Assembly (NCBI RefSeq): GCF_028858725.1
Contig: NC_084760.1
Location: forward strand, 7,018,867 to 7,082,866
Origin: Colius striatus
Taxonomy: Eukaryota > Chordata > Aves > Coliiformes > Coliidae
DNA length: 64,000 bases
Direction of reading: 5' to 3'
This document shows, piece after piece, positions 10,749-23,830 of the stretch. The notes below the pieces were generated by a model. That model searched no databases, had not been told where the DNA came from, and saw nothing but the letters and a program-made list of their open reading frames with translations. Numbering within the stretch: the first letter of the stretch is position 1; the number at the start of each line of letters is the position of its first letter. The translations under genes were made by a program, and so were the position numbers.

Positions 10749-13700
10749 TATGAACAAAATCATTAACTACCTAGTCACGCTTTAAAAATGTAAATAGCAA
10801 TCTTTTGCAGAGCCCAGATCCCCATCTTGACAAGTTGCTTTTTATCTTTCAGTCATTTTGTTACTCTACAGGAAATGTAAAATATAATGGTCATCAGAGG
10901 ATTGCATTTGCAAAAGTAATCTCTCTGCCGGCTTTAACTTGACCCAGGTATTCTTTACTAGTCACTAATCACAGCGCTGTAGAGGGCAAGAAGCTTATTG
11001 TCTGTCTGGAGGCCATGAAATAAAATAGAACCTAAGCAAGCTATCATTCCTTTTTTTGGGGGATTTTTTTTTTCCTGGAGAAACATGAGAGTCTATTATT
11101 TTCTTGTGTCATGAGAAGCTACAATTAGCTATGTTTGTTGGAGGCTTGTTATATTTCAGTGTGTGTGCTTATTTGCTCTTTTTGCAGTGACATTTTTCTC
11201 CAGTATCATGTACATAAACAATAATACCTTTGTTTTGTAGAAATAAGAATCCTGTATGAGGAATGAGTATTTTCAATATATTTTTTCTTCTATAAAAGAG
11301 AGAAGAGAAAAAAAAAAAGGACTTTACCAGAACAAGATAAAAAGAAGATAAGCCAAGAAATTAGAAGGTTTTCTTTAATACTTTTATATTTCTGGGCTCA
11401 TGCAAAATTAAATACTTTGAAAGAAAGAAAACATATAGAATTTAGACTCAAAGAGTTGAAAAAAAAACATCTTTAAGCAACAATGGTGATATCATAAGAC
11501 TCAAGTTTCTCCTGAACTGGGATGGTTAATCTCATTTAAGATCACGCTTCCTTTCCCTTCCTGGAATGGACCAGAGTCTCGCTCCCACGGAGACTGAGTA
11601 GTTGAGATATCAGTAATCTCACTATAAAGAATTCATGTCTGAACTCTGAAACAGAACTTGTACACAACATAAAATCTTACTGGCTAACTTCCAACACTTA
11701 AAGAGCCTCAAATCTTTTGATAGAAGCAGCAAAGAACTGACTTGCAGACAGCTAATGATTTGATTTCCAGACAAAAAAAAATCCATTTGGGAAATGGCAA
11801 ACCAAGTGTATTTAAAAGGCTTCCAGCAGTGTAGGTCACTATACCATATCTAATGGAAAGGTCATCTCTTAGGAAAGGTTAGAAAACAGTGAGAGCTTTC
11901 TACTTTTTACTTTAGATCATTCCATTGAAATGAACCACAAAATGAGTGGAAGGAGGTAGTTCAGCCACATGGCTACACATTCTGACTGTCTGGTTTATCA
12001 AGAGAGTGGAGGTTTAGCACAGAAAGACATATGAACTGAGGGAAAGGAGATACAAACAGCAGTACAAAATGTATATTTTACTGTTGCTGAAAAAACAACA
12101 AATGAGACTGGCTCCCTGATAGTGCCAAGATGTGGTCTGCAAAAATATTTTCTTTAAGTTAGATATGCAGGAATTATTATTTTTTTTTAAAGTGCAGTTT
12201 GTACTAGGGATATTATAAATATTTCTGGCTTATTTGGCACTGAGTCCAAAGTTCATCCCACACATCTCCCTGCTTTTTGCCCTGTCCCCATAAAAATCAG
12301 AAAAGCTGTTTCTTTGCTAAAGATAAAAGATATAATAATAATAATTATTATTATTATTCAATGAGTAGTCAATTGTCTCTACACACTCTGGAGCAATTTT
12401 CACCTTCCAGCAACTATGTAATTAAAATGTGACTCTCTTTGTATATTTCAGGTCCAGAAAATTTTTTAAGCTATGACCTCAGTAAATGGTGAAATAAAAA
12501 TGGGGAAAAAATCTATGGAAATATTCACATAAAATCTGCTGATAAACTTTTATGGATATATGTTCAGTTTTACCAGTCCTCTTCTGCTATATCACAGATA
12601 ATTTTATCACTTAGATGTTGCTTCCAAATAGTAAGTCATTTGCAGATCACACAAAATCAGTTTCTTCAGCCATAGTGGCATTACTTATCTTTTTGTGGTT
12701 TTATTAGACAATATCCTGGACAGTTTGACATGCATGACTCTCTTTTTTTTCTCTCTGATTCACAATTAATGAACTGCTTTTCCTCAGTACTTCTTGGTTT
12801 TGGATCTTTGTAAAATTCTTCCATTTTATCTGTGCTGTTATTAATCCTATGCAATTCCAGACTAGAGCAGTAAAAAGCAGGATCATTTTTTAATGAGGGT
12901 ATTAAGTTATCATTTGCCTCATTCTTTATGATTAAGATTGGTATATGCTTAATTTTCACCTGTGAGAGGGAAGAACAAGTCAAAAAAAGTTTCACATATT
13001 GTAATTCACGAGCCTAATAACATATACTTTAATGTTTCAAATTCTACTGAGAAATAGGCATTTTCTGTCACTTGTCATGCATTTGTACTTCAATATGTAT
13101 TTTGATGGAAAAGAGATAGTACATTAAAGACAATTAAAAAAAGGAAAAGGAAAAGAAAGAAATGTTTTCAATATCTTACTATAAGCCAAGTTTCAGTCCT
13201 AGAAAGATGATGCAGCTTGCACATTGAAAAATTTTCAGGGATGATATGGGATGATAGTTAAAATTCATTTGAATTTTTTCAAAATCAGAGGCATTCCTAG
13301 ATTCATTTGCAGAATATTAAAATGTTGTAATCTATGTTCTTGAGAGTATGTGACTGGGAGAACTACTAAGTGAGAAAGAATTTTATTTTTTACAACTTAA
13401 ATATAAGATTTTTCTGTCTTGAAGATTTTTTTTCCCTTTAAGCTCTTACTCTTGCTTCAGATTGAAAACATGGAAAAAAAGACTGAAGTTTTTTCACTGA
13501 CTGATGTTGTTAGTAAGAAGGATGTCAGAAAAGAAAATACATAGCAAATTTATATAATTTAAATGTTGAGTTTTGAGGGTTGTTTCTATAGAATGATTTA
13601 TTTTATAACTACAATTATTAAAAAGTTCTGATATTAAATCCTTTCATAATGCTCACCATGTCCTTTTATCCAAAATTCACTCTTAGTGAGAGGTTTTTTG

Positions 13701-14487
13701 GGGATGAAAGCCATTTTAATTGAGAAAATTACTTTTTAATTCATAATGGAGAATTCTCATCTAATAGTATTAGGTAAATATATTATCTGTCAGTATTTAT
13801 ATTTCATATAATCATACATATGTAATTTCTTTATGAATGTAACTGGTATACTTTGAATTTCAAATAGCAATCTGTAACAGTAATAGCTTGTGTTATGCTG
13901 CATAGTTATGTCATTTATACACGTGAAATGTAGATTACTGCAAGAAATATTATAGGTGAATACAGATTGAAAAACCTCTTCATTGGAAGTACAGGCATAT
14001 GAATACTAACTTCTGTGACTATTTACACTAGCACATATCAAACACATAAATGTCTAAAGAAAGTATATGTAAAAGAGCTTGAGAATTAAAATGTGAACAA
14101 AAATTTTAGGGCAGTGACCATTGTCTAATCAATACTGCCTTTGTACTCTTCAAATCAACTCATTTTCCCATGAGGTATACAAATACTTGATATGCATTTT
14201 AATTCCTTCATAGTCCAGTAGTTCTGATGGTTTTGAGACAATAATTGTCTATTTTCAGAGGCTTTACTCCCTATTATTTTGGATCAGGTGTAAAGCTTTT
14301 ATATCAGCTATATGATTGTACCAAATGATAAGATCCATCTCTTTCAGTTTCTTTTTCCTTCTGATTAACGTCCCAAAGAGATGCCAATGGCCATTCTTCA
14401 GTTTGTTGAGGAGAAATCTGATTCCTTTATGTTGTTATTAAAATCTATCCTTGCACTAAGGTTTCTTGAAATAATAGTATTATTTAT
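10749..14487. other. Unique AT-rich sequence, no gene seen
   Basis: No recognised gene. It contains a self-complementary (AAT)n/(ATT)n run at 12331-12358. The minus-strand frame at 12681-12995 (104 codons) has no recognisable domain and is probably chance. Confidence 0.5.
12331..12358. repeat. (AAT)n/(ATT)n palindromic microsatellite
   Basis: Four or more AAT-type units run directly into ATT-type units, giving a nearly perfect palindrome that could form a hairpin or cruciform. Confidence 0.85.
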
Positions 14488-14526
14488 TAATCCCTTCCAA
14501 CCCCTACCATTCTATTCTATTATTCC
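14488..14526 (+). mobile_element. Very short CR1 3' tail fragment
   Basis: 'cccttccaacccctaccatt' followed by CTATTCTATTATTCC matches the last ~40 bases of CR1. Either extreme 5' truncation or decay would explain its size. Confidence 0.6.
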
Positions 14527-15775
14527 TTTCTGAATCTATTCTATGCTGTTTCATATGGATTTGAGCTGTTACTGAGCAGGGAAGGAGGGACTACATATAG
14601 CTCATGTAATGTATTTATACTGTTACTTGCATTTTTCATATTACTTTGGACATTTTTGAATATTATTGTCAGTGTCAGCAAAGGAATTGGGGAGTGGGTG
14701 TGTTATAAGGTTGTAGTTACTCCTTATTGCTTCAGCCATAACTGTGAGCATTAGCTGGTGGTTTATTTCACAACATCATTGTTTCAGAAGCTTTCTGCAT
14801 CTAGTTTCTTGGTCACTATTGATTTTTTTCTTCATTGTCAGCACTATGGATTAAATTTTTGGTCTGGATTATTCTTTAGTATCAACATGTAACTTTATGA
14901 TGAGATTTAAATATTTTGTTTCAGTTTTGTGATCTGTGAACTTGGGTTTATGTTATAAAGCTATTTCTATTTTTTTTCTTTTCAGTATATTTCAGTATGG
15001 ATTAGTCATCATTTCTGCTGTTACTGCCCCATGATGCTAGAAAACTGAATGCCAGAAGTTCATTTTATAGTCTTCTTTTATGTCTGAAAACCTCTGTTTT
15101 TGAATGAGATAGTGCACCCTAAAAATGGAAACCAAAATTTAATTGTCTGTTGCAGTTGGCAAGAATATGCTAAAGCATTTGGAGGCTTGAGATAAACAAG
15201 CTATTAAGTGCCATCTTTACCAATTGATCTAGATATGTGAAGTATATTGTATTGTGTACATATATATATATATACCCAAGTTATGTAAAAGCATAATACT
15301 TGCACACACCCTCAGTGTCCCAATCTTTGACTGATGTTTCCTTTCTTCTCTTTTGGATGACTCAATGGGACTCAGACTCTCAATGAAGCACACCAGTAAG
15401 GCAGTGCAGGCTGAGGAGTATAGCAGGAAAGAGTTAAGCAACTCAGTGAACTACTGTCTAGAGACTGGAAACCTGTTCAGCACTTGTGACACACAGGACA
15501 CTAGAAAAACTCCTTGACTGGAACAATCTTCATGGCTTAGACTTTCCCACACTGCTCTTGCACTATTCCTCAGCATCAATGAGGATATCGGTACCATGTG
15601 GGGCTTGGCACTCAGTTTCTACTCAATGAGCCTTTAGCTACCTGTTGGTTAGCACTCCTTTTCCATTACAATATCGAACAAAATAGGCTCTTTTCAATCC
15701 ATCTTAACCTTCAGTTTGACTTAAGTTGATCTACTTTAGTAAAAATTGCAATAATCTGAGAATATGAACTTGATA
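14527..15775. other. Unique sequence, nothing recognised
   Basis: AT-rich, with a short TA run at 15257-15276. The minus-strand frame at 15229-15441 shows no known motif. Confidence 0.5.
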
Positions 15776-16505
15776 TGAACCCATCTGGGCAGCCCCTTCC
15801 AGCGCTCCCTCACCTCAACAGGGAAGAAATTCTTCCTTATATTTCCTTGGAATCTCTTATGTTCCAACTTATACCCATTTCCCCTTGTCTTATCATTGGA
15901 CGTCACTGAGAACAGCCTGGCTCCATCCTGCTGACATCAGCCCTCTATATATCTGTAAACATTAATAAGTTCACCCCTCAGTCTCCTCCAAGCTGAAGAC
16001 CCCCAGCTCCCTCAGCCTTTCATCATGAGGGAGATGCTCCACTCCATCATGTTTGTGGTCCTGCACTGAACTCTCTCCAGTAGCTCCCTGTTCTTCTTGA
16101 ACTGAATGGCTCAGAACTGGACACAATATTCCAGATGAGGCCTCACAAGGGCAGAGTAGATGGGGAGGAGAACCTCTCTCAACCTACTGCCCACAGCCCT
16201 TCTAATCCACCTCAGAATGCCATTGGCCTTCTTGGCCATGAGGGCACATTGCTGGCCCATGATCATCCTGCTGCCTACCAAGAACCCCAGATCCCTTTCC
16301 CTTATGCTAGTCAGTAACAGGTCATTCCCTAACCTGTACTAGTACATGGGGTTATTCTTTCCCAGATGCAAGACTCTACACTTGCCCTTGTTGAATATCA
16401 ATAGATTACTCTCTGCCCAACCCTCTAGCCTGTCCAGGTCTCCTTGAATAGCAGCACAGTCTTCTATTGTGTCAGCCACTCCTCCCAGTTTAGTATCATC
16501 CTATT
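15776..16505 (-). mobile_element. CR1 LINE copy, ORF2 3' part, minus strand
   Basis: About 730 bp of CR1 read on the minus strand. Plus-strand landmarks are 'ctgggcagccccttccagcg', 'ttgtcttatcattggacgtc', 'agaactggacacaatattcc', 'gaggcctcacaagggcagag' and 'ttggccttcttggccatgag', all reverse complements of CR1 ORF2 C-terminal coding and 3' UTR. The last ~100 bp with the ATTCTATG tail are missing on the 15776 side. The frame is broken. Confidence 0.9.
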
Positions 16506-18720
16506 ATTTCTCCTTATGTAAAGGTGACTTTCCACACTGAAATATCACGTACAGGAGTGTCACCATAATTTCTGAGAGCAATGACATTTTCACACAAATG
16601 AACTGGCATTTAAAGAGCTCAAAGTGTTATTTGTGGAAGACTCCGTTTCAGACAATGTATAAGGAAGTCCACACTCTTGGAAGTTAGTAAATCAAAAAAC
16701 ACTAAACCAGCTAGGACTTTAAGACAGCACTTACAAGAGATTCGGTACAAATCATTACCAGCACAGACTTTGCAAGGTTAAGGAGTTTGCTATGCAGTCT
16801 GTTCTCCTGTTCACAAAAGCTTAATCTCTTTGGTGCACTGGATCTTGAGATACATGCTCAATAACCTCTCTTTCAAAGATACTCTGTCAAGCTTGAGTAA
16901 ATCTCTCAGTCAACAGGAGAAGTTAGATATTTAATTTATATTTAGGTAACCATATTCCATTATTGATCCTTTATAGATTGATCTCAGAAATTCAAATGTC
17001 TTAGTTTCCCATGGAGGAAAGAAAACTTGTTCGATCTTATAAAAATATTATAATAAACTATGTGCAGTACTGATCAGCACCTCAGTGATACTTTAATGAG
17101 ACTTACATTAGACAACCAAAATCTCTAATAGAGCCATCTGAATTTATTTTTTTCTTTCAGGAAATTTCCACCCTTGTTTTTAATGCTTAAAAAACTCCAC
17201 AATTATCTTGATTTGGAAATGTAATTGTGAAGTTTATGGTAGTTATGGAAGCAAGTCTGAGAATCTTCCACTTCCAATATGCTTCATATGCTGTATTTAC
17301 TGATGGCACAATATTTTCTTTGAGATGCCACAGTTTTTCCCCTGAACAAGCATGGGCTTCATGATAGGACTCTGTTTCTACATTGGGATCGACAGAAGGG
17401 AATGAAGGTAGAAGACACAGAAATGACAGTTCTTATGATCTGCTTTAGGGAAATGTCTAAGTCAGAATGCTTTTATTTGAGTGGTTATGTCCAATTTGGA
17501 CTTTTCCTCAGTAATGTGTACAGAACATGTGTTTGCTATTAATCATTCATGTTTAGAAAATTAATTTAGATCTATGTAGCAGATGTAAAATTTATTAAAA
17601 TCATTTGTACTCACCTTTTTTATAAACCTTTTATTCTTAAAATGTTTTTATCAGATATATGATTCTGTGTTAGTAACTATCCTACAAAGCTTAGGGCAGG
17701 TCTTAATTTGTGGGCTCAACCATAGAATGAATTATTACCACGAGAGATTATTCTCTTCAGATGATCAAGATACAGTGCTTTTTTACAATTTTAATTATTC
17801 CCTTGCTAATGCTGAGGAATTCTTTTTTCTTATATGTTAGTGCCTGCCATTTTGTATTTCAAGTTAGACATAGAACATTAATTTTCTTTCTAATGTGAAT
17901 TTCACATTAATATTTTATATTACATTATGAAAGGAAATATTTCCATAAAGCAAAGATGCTTTAAAAATAATTTTAATTATCAAATATATGCACCATAGAG
18001 TGTAAGTCCTCATAGTATGTGAACTATAGGTTTAACTCAGAAGTGCTGCTCAAGGAGTGAAGATGAAAAGAAAAACAGGATTAATTATGAACCTAGAAAA
18101 TGAATTGTTTTTATATCTTTTATGATACTTTTACATTTAGTAGAAAGTATTGTACTTGGAATTTGATAAGAAACATGTATTCATCATTAACTGTTTTCCT
18201 TAACAGCAAGAAGTCTTGTAAATCAACCATGCCCATACCTGGAGTAGACTTTAACCACTACAGGGCACTTGCAATTACTTCACACTCCTGAACCATGACA
18301 AGCTTGTAAATTATACTAGAACCCTAAACTGCAGTCATGTCTAGTTCATGTTTCCAAGGTGAAGTAAGATCTGGGATTGTATTGAAACTGCAGCTCAGAA
18401 CTACACACAAAGCCAAGAGGTCTCTATCAGTAGCAAGTCTGCTAAATTGACCAAATGTTTAGTTTAAAACTACAATAAGACCCTGGATTTTGAATTAGTG
18501 AGTAACTGTGAGTTGGCACTTAGGTACCAAAAAAAAAAAAACCCCACTGGAACTTCACAGTAGAGCTTTGTATGGCTACCGGTTTCTTCCTACTACAAAA
18601 CAAAAAATCACACTCAAAAAAAACCCCAAAACAAAATCCCACTTTCATTATATTAGGACACAAAAGGAAAAATGAAAGTGAGAAGGACAAACCAACAGCA
18701 CAGTAGCATCTCAACTCTTA
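16506..18720. other. Unique AT-rich sequence, no gene seen
   Basis: No recognisable coding or repeat family. It includes the second copy of a 22-bp sequence (17981-18002) also present at 7718-7739. The frames at 18100-18291 and 18520-18714 look random. Confidence 0.5.
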
Positions 18721-19640
18721 ATTTCCTCTTGGCAGGTTACATGTGCAGCCTTCAAACTAACATACCTACCAAGGCTCCATAGCTCAGGCTTACAGAAATT
18801 CATTGCTATAAAATTATTTTTATTGCAAGATGAATTACATAATTTGTTACAAGTGGCAGTAGAGTTGATGCCATCAAGGCTGGAACAGGCATGGACATAG
18901 TGATGCCAGGGTGCTTGATCTCCCCAGTCAAGCGTTTCCTCACTGACTGGGAGGAATATTCAGCTCACTTCCTGCTGGTCTTCCTGATCACAGACACAGA
19001 TCTGACAGATCTGATGATTTGGCAACAGGTACTACTCCTTCAGCAGTGAACAGCTCCTGCCTGCCTGACTAAAGTAAGCAGGCAGCATAAGGCACACATC
19101 TTCCGACCGCATTATTCCCTTTCCTGCTTTTGGCCTCTTTTTTCACTACCCTTGTTGTTCCTTTTCTCTTCACAGTCTCTGTCCAAATAAATAACCTTCC
19201 CTAATTAATTCTTCACCCTTGATGCGAGCTGTGATACAAATGAACCCAAATGTATTATTTCTGATAATGTGATTTAAGCAGTCTCTGCCACATAAGCCAG
19301 TACTGCTATGATCAGTCAAGTGCTGCTGGCTTTTCAAGACCGTACTCCCCAAAAAGTGCGCAGCATTTTGCTCCAATTTTTGGGGAAGTTTGACTGCTTC
19401 TTCTAACTCCTGCTTTAATCATCTATGAGTTCCAGTCTTGCTTCATGGCACAATTTGTAACTTGTGTCAACTTCTCTCACTATTTCTTAAGTCATGTCCA
19501 GTTATCTTCCATGTCCTGCTCAGTTCCCTTAACCTCTTGTTAGGTGAAAAGTCTTGTCCTTTGCCTGCACCATTGTAATACTTGCACTGAAATAAAATTT
19601 ACTCACTGAAAAGTACTCTCTGTCTTTCTTTCTATAAGCT
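18721..19640. other. Unexplained, less AT-rich block
   Basis: This block looks less AT-rich than its surroundings, judged by eye. It has a pyrimidine-rich tract ending in CAG at 19168-19177 and AATAAA-type hexamers at 19187-19192 and 19590-19595. It might be an unrecognised old LTR or other repeat, or a host untranslated region. No open frame, terminal repeat or target duplication was found to decide between these. Confidence 0.3.
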
Positions 19641-20977
19641 TAGGAAAGTAAGTTTAAAAACTTATGTAGTGAAGCTGGTATGACTTTCATGTGTACATAA
19701 GCTCTAAGAAAAAGATCTAGAGATACTACCTAAGGAGATTTTTAGAATGGTGAATACATCTTCTATCTCCTCAAATGTATCCTATCTACGCAATCATTAC
19801 TTATTAGTAATTTTTAATCTATAATACTAGTTTATAAGATACATTTAAAAATCAAATTTATATCTTTTATTTAATATAGTAACCTTATGAAGAAATGAAG
19901 ACTGAACCTAAATCTTTTCCAGAATGTTTTCTTGATCTTGTAGCTAACTTTAGAAGCCATACATAAAATATATCTCTGCTTCCATCATTAAATATCAATA
20001 ACGTAACAGTTCAGGCATTGACTGATGAGATTGATTGAAAACATTCCTGCTTTTATCAGTAGTTAAATCATTTCTATTGGGAGAGATGCAGCATTGAAGT
20101 AGGTTAAAAAGTGTGCTTTAACTAGTAAAATTTATCTGAGAAAAGACTGCTGACTGTAGACTAAAATATGGTAACTCTGTTAAAATGACATACATTAGTC
20201 CTGTGCACTTACATTTTCTTTCTAGTACAGATGTCTCCTGAGAACACTTTCCAATTGCTTTCCCAGAAGCACAAAGATGCTACATTAAGACGTGGTAACA
20301 AGGGAGCAGAGAGTCCACCTCCAAACTTCATTAGATAGGTTGTGACTTTTATTTTATTCAAATAAATTGCTTCATTATAAGAGATCATCTAATTAGTTCT
20401 GAATTCACAAGGGAATCCCTAAGGGAGATGTAAATTTCAGACTTTGGTAGAGAGAGATAGACATTTGAGACAGTTGTCAGGGAGCCTCATATTGTAGACA
20501 GCATGAACACTTTGATAGCTCTGAAATTAAAATTCAATGGATTGACAAAAATAAAAGAAAGAAATAAAAGAATCTCCAAACAAGATATATGTGTAAAACT
20601 TTATGTTAGATAATCACAGTGCTTAGAATTGCATTCATCTAGCCGTCAGAGGTATGCAACAGAGTTATAAATATTTCATTGGATTTTTAATAATATAAAA
20701 ATCCTTAATGGATGTGATATAGGGTGAATGCAGTACTGCTTGAAATCTCCGATGTATGGAAACTTCAGCAGCTTTGAGTTGAATCAATAAATCTCATGAG
20801 TTAGTGTTATGGATGCCTTAGTATCTTGTCATCTACCATCATTTCAAAAAAAAAGACAAACCATAATAAAAGCATTGGGCTGTGGTTTTGTTCAGAAACT
20901 GAACCACCCAAAGATTTTAGGAGTAGGACAGTGGAAGTAACTGATTTCTGTGGAGTCAAATGATAGAATCGCTTGTC

Positions 20978-20997
20978 TTTTTTTTTTTTTTTTTTTT
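20978..20997. repeat. Poly-T run (20 T)
   Basis: Twenty consecutive T. No retroposed body was recognised beside it. Confidence 0.9.
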
Positions 20998-22847
20998 ATG
21001 ATGGCCAGAAAATAGAATACTGAACAGTATGAGAATATATAAACTCGGTGTCCATATACACACAGTAGATTTAAACTGGAACCTTCCACAAAGACCATTG
21101 AGTTACAAGGTAGCTGAGATGTGTCTTCTCCTTGTATAATGTTTTTAATATTTACTTTTTAAAAACAAGACATCTACACAGCAAAACCTGACACTCAGTC
21201 ATTCCCTCTCCCTTTAAAAAAAGATCATCAGTATAGGCACTTAACTCCTGTTTTCTTGTGGGCTCTCATTAAGTGATTATCTAAATTTTAAATGCAAAGC
21301 AGAATAGCCCTATCAAAGGTTCTGCAGAAGCTCAGATTTGGAGTAGTGAGTGATCTGGTGTCTCAATTAATAGACAGATTAAAATATGTGTCCTGAAATC
21401 AATTGTGTGGATTTAAACTTTGGCAGTGTCTTTGCATTTTTAGAATTATTAGGAAGAATAGGAACACATCTTCACTGCATCTAGCAGTCTCAGCTTTTGG
21501 GCAAATTTCACCTCCATTTGCAACTTATTTCAGAAAAATTAAAAAGAGAAACTTTATTGATGATTTTATTATTTCGTTGTTTTCCTTATCACTCTTTTCC
21601 CTATAACTTTTGTCATCAATAGTTTCTGGTGATATTTTATTGCAAAACATTTATCTACTTCTTTATAAAGTATTAAATTAGCAATGTCGCCATTTGGAAG
21701 ATACAGGGACAAAAAATGAAATTATTTAAACATAAAAATATTACTGATGGTAAGAGATATTTTTTTAAAAATAACTACCAGAACCTTTAATTATTATTTT
21801 TCTTTTAATTCTGTTTCTATTAAACTGGAGCTTAAATTACGACTTCTCATTGAACAAAAATTTGAGAAGTACATTATTGCTTTGAAGAACTTGTAGATCA
21901 GAAATAGGTGAAAGCTGGCTGGGAAAGAGGTACCTTGTTCAAATTAAGAATTAAGCAATTGAAGGTTGACTTAATTTTTATCCTTAATTACAAAGTACTT
22001 TTCCTGGAATTGACTGGGTCTATTTCTCTCTTTAGGACAGCTTTTATGCATAACATTTTTTAAAATAGTTCCTTTCCTGGCATATCGTATACTTAACCCA
22101 GTACAAAATTGCCTTGACCAGTAGGATCCACATTTGTCATTTCTCAAGGGAAATATTCAGAGTTTCAAATAAATGTTTTTTTTATTTTTAAATTGAAGAC
22201 AGACTGCTTCAGGGAAGCTGCAGATCTGGGAGTGGAACCTCAGAGCAACTGAAGCTGCAGGAATTTTACAGCTGACTTCAATGAAATTACGGATTAATTT
22301 CTGATTTTCAGTCTGATTCTTTGAAAGCATCTGTGTGCACTTAATTATGTGTGATACTATATGAGAGAGTCAGATTTTTGCATGGGCACATGGCCAATTA
22401 ATATAAGATTATTTATCACTGTCACCTGACATTAATGATAAGTAACTTCAGTGCAATATATCTCACCTAATTTTATTGATTTCAGAATATGCTCCATATG
22501 ATTAAGGACTGCAAACTGGGCTCAGATATCTTGTAGCCTCTTTCTATAAAAAGTATAGTTTTTAAATATAATACTTCTAAATTTGTCAGATTTTCCTTTT
22601 TTTTTTTTTTTGTAATTCAAATCTGAAGATTCTGAAAAAATTATTTACCAAAACAGAGAAGAAAGAGAATATAATAAAATACCATGCTCTAATGATTTTT
22701 CTTGGTATTCTATGTCATTATATGAAGCAGTCTAAGTCATTTCCGAAGATTTCATTTACTGTATAACCTTATAAAGAGGGATGTTTTCCTTGATTCACAT
22801 CGACTTTTAAGAATTCAACATTTATTTTTACTAAGAGTGCAAGCTCT

Positions 22848-22873
22848 GAATTTTAAAATTGAATTTTAAAATT
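22848..22873. repeat. 13-bp tandem duplication
   Basis: GAATTTTAAAATT occurs twice head to tail without mismatch. Confidence 0.85.
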
Positions 22874-23256
22874 TCTGCATTTTTTTCAGTCTCTGTTTTT
22901 CCCTGTCAATTTCACAGAACTCAAATAATTACATGATGGTACATTTTTTTCCCTTTGTTTTTCACTATATGATGGGCCCTTTCTGGCAGTTTAATTTTGA
23001 TAGTAGATGGAAGACCTTGGGGTTTTTTGTATTGTTTTTCTGTATGATGTGCTTTTGAAATTCAGATTTTAATGAACTACTTCCTCAAGAAGAATTTTAC
23101 TAAAAACTGGTACTAAGACTTAAATTTCAAAAGTTACTAATTTTTGTTCATATATATGTAAATATAGATAAACGTATCTGTGTTTATGAGATCTTTTATA
23201 CTGGATTAGACAAAAGTCTTACCTAATCCAGTATCCTGTTTTCCAGAATCACAAAT

Positions 23257-23830
23257 CATAGAATCACAGAATGGTAGGGGTTGGAAGGGACCTCTAGAGA
23301 TCATCTAGTCCAACCCCCCCTGCTCAAGCAGGTCCACCTAGATTAGGTCACACAGGAACGTATCCAGGTGGGTTTTGAAAACCTCCAGAGGAGTCTCCAC
23401 ACCCTCCCTGGGCAGCCTGTGCCAGTGTTCCATCACCTCAACACTGACATAGTTTTCCCTTATGTTTAAGTGGAACTTTTTGTGTTCCAGTTTCTTTCTA
23501 TTACCATTTATCCTGTCACTGGATACAATACAAAAAAGTGCTGCCCCAACCTCCTGACATCCACCAAATGGATCCTTTTAAATACTAATGAGATCTCCCC
23601 TCTATCTCCTCTTCTCTACACTAAACAGCCCCAGTTCCTGCAGCATAAGGAAGATGCTTCAGTCCCCTGACCATCTTGGTGGTCCTGCTCTGGTCTCTCT
23701 CCAGCAGTTCCCTATCCTTCTTGAGCTGGGGAGCCCAGAACTGGACACAGTACTCCAGATGAGGCCTCACCAGGGCAGAGGAGAGGAGCAACAGAACCTT
23801 CTCCTTCACAAATCTGGAGGAGTCTTCAAG
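23257..23830 (-). mobile_element. CR1 LINE copy with 3' tail, minus strand
   Basis: About 570 bp. On the plus strand it opens with the inverted tail ('atcatagaatcacagaatgg'), then 'ttggaagggacctctagaga', the 3' UTR and ORF2 C-terminus. The minus-strand translation at 23621-23839 contains [17 protein letters not shown] and KMVRGLKHL, standard CR1 ORF2 C-terminal motifs. It is 5'-truncated, with frameshifts in the distal part. Its relatively good preservation suggests a younger CR1 subfamily than the copy at 5347. Confidence 0.95.

Larger units (their letters stand above)
19641..23256. other. Unique AT-rich sequence, no gene seen
   Basis: Contains a T20 run at 20978-20997 and a 13-bp tandem duplication at 22848-22873 (unit GAATTTTAAAATT). 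The frames at 20892-21098 and 21403-21606 are not recognisable. Confidence 0.5.

Noticed and set aside
12681..12995. 104-codon minus-strand frame
   Set aside because: No recognisable motif and AT-biased residue content; probably chance.
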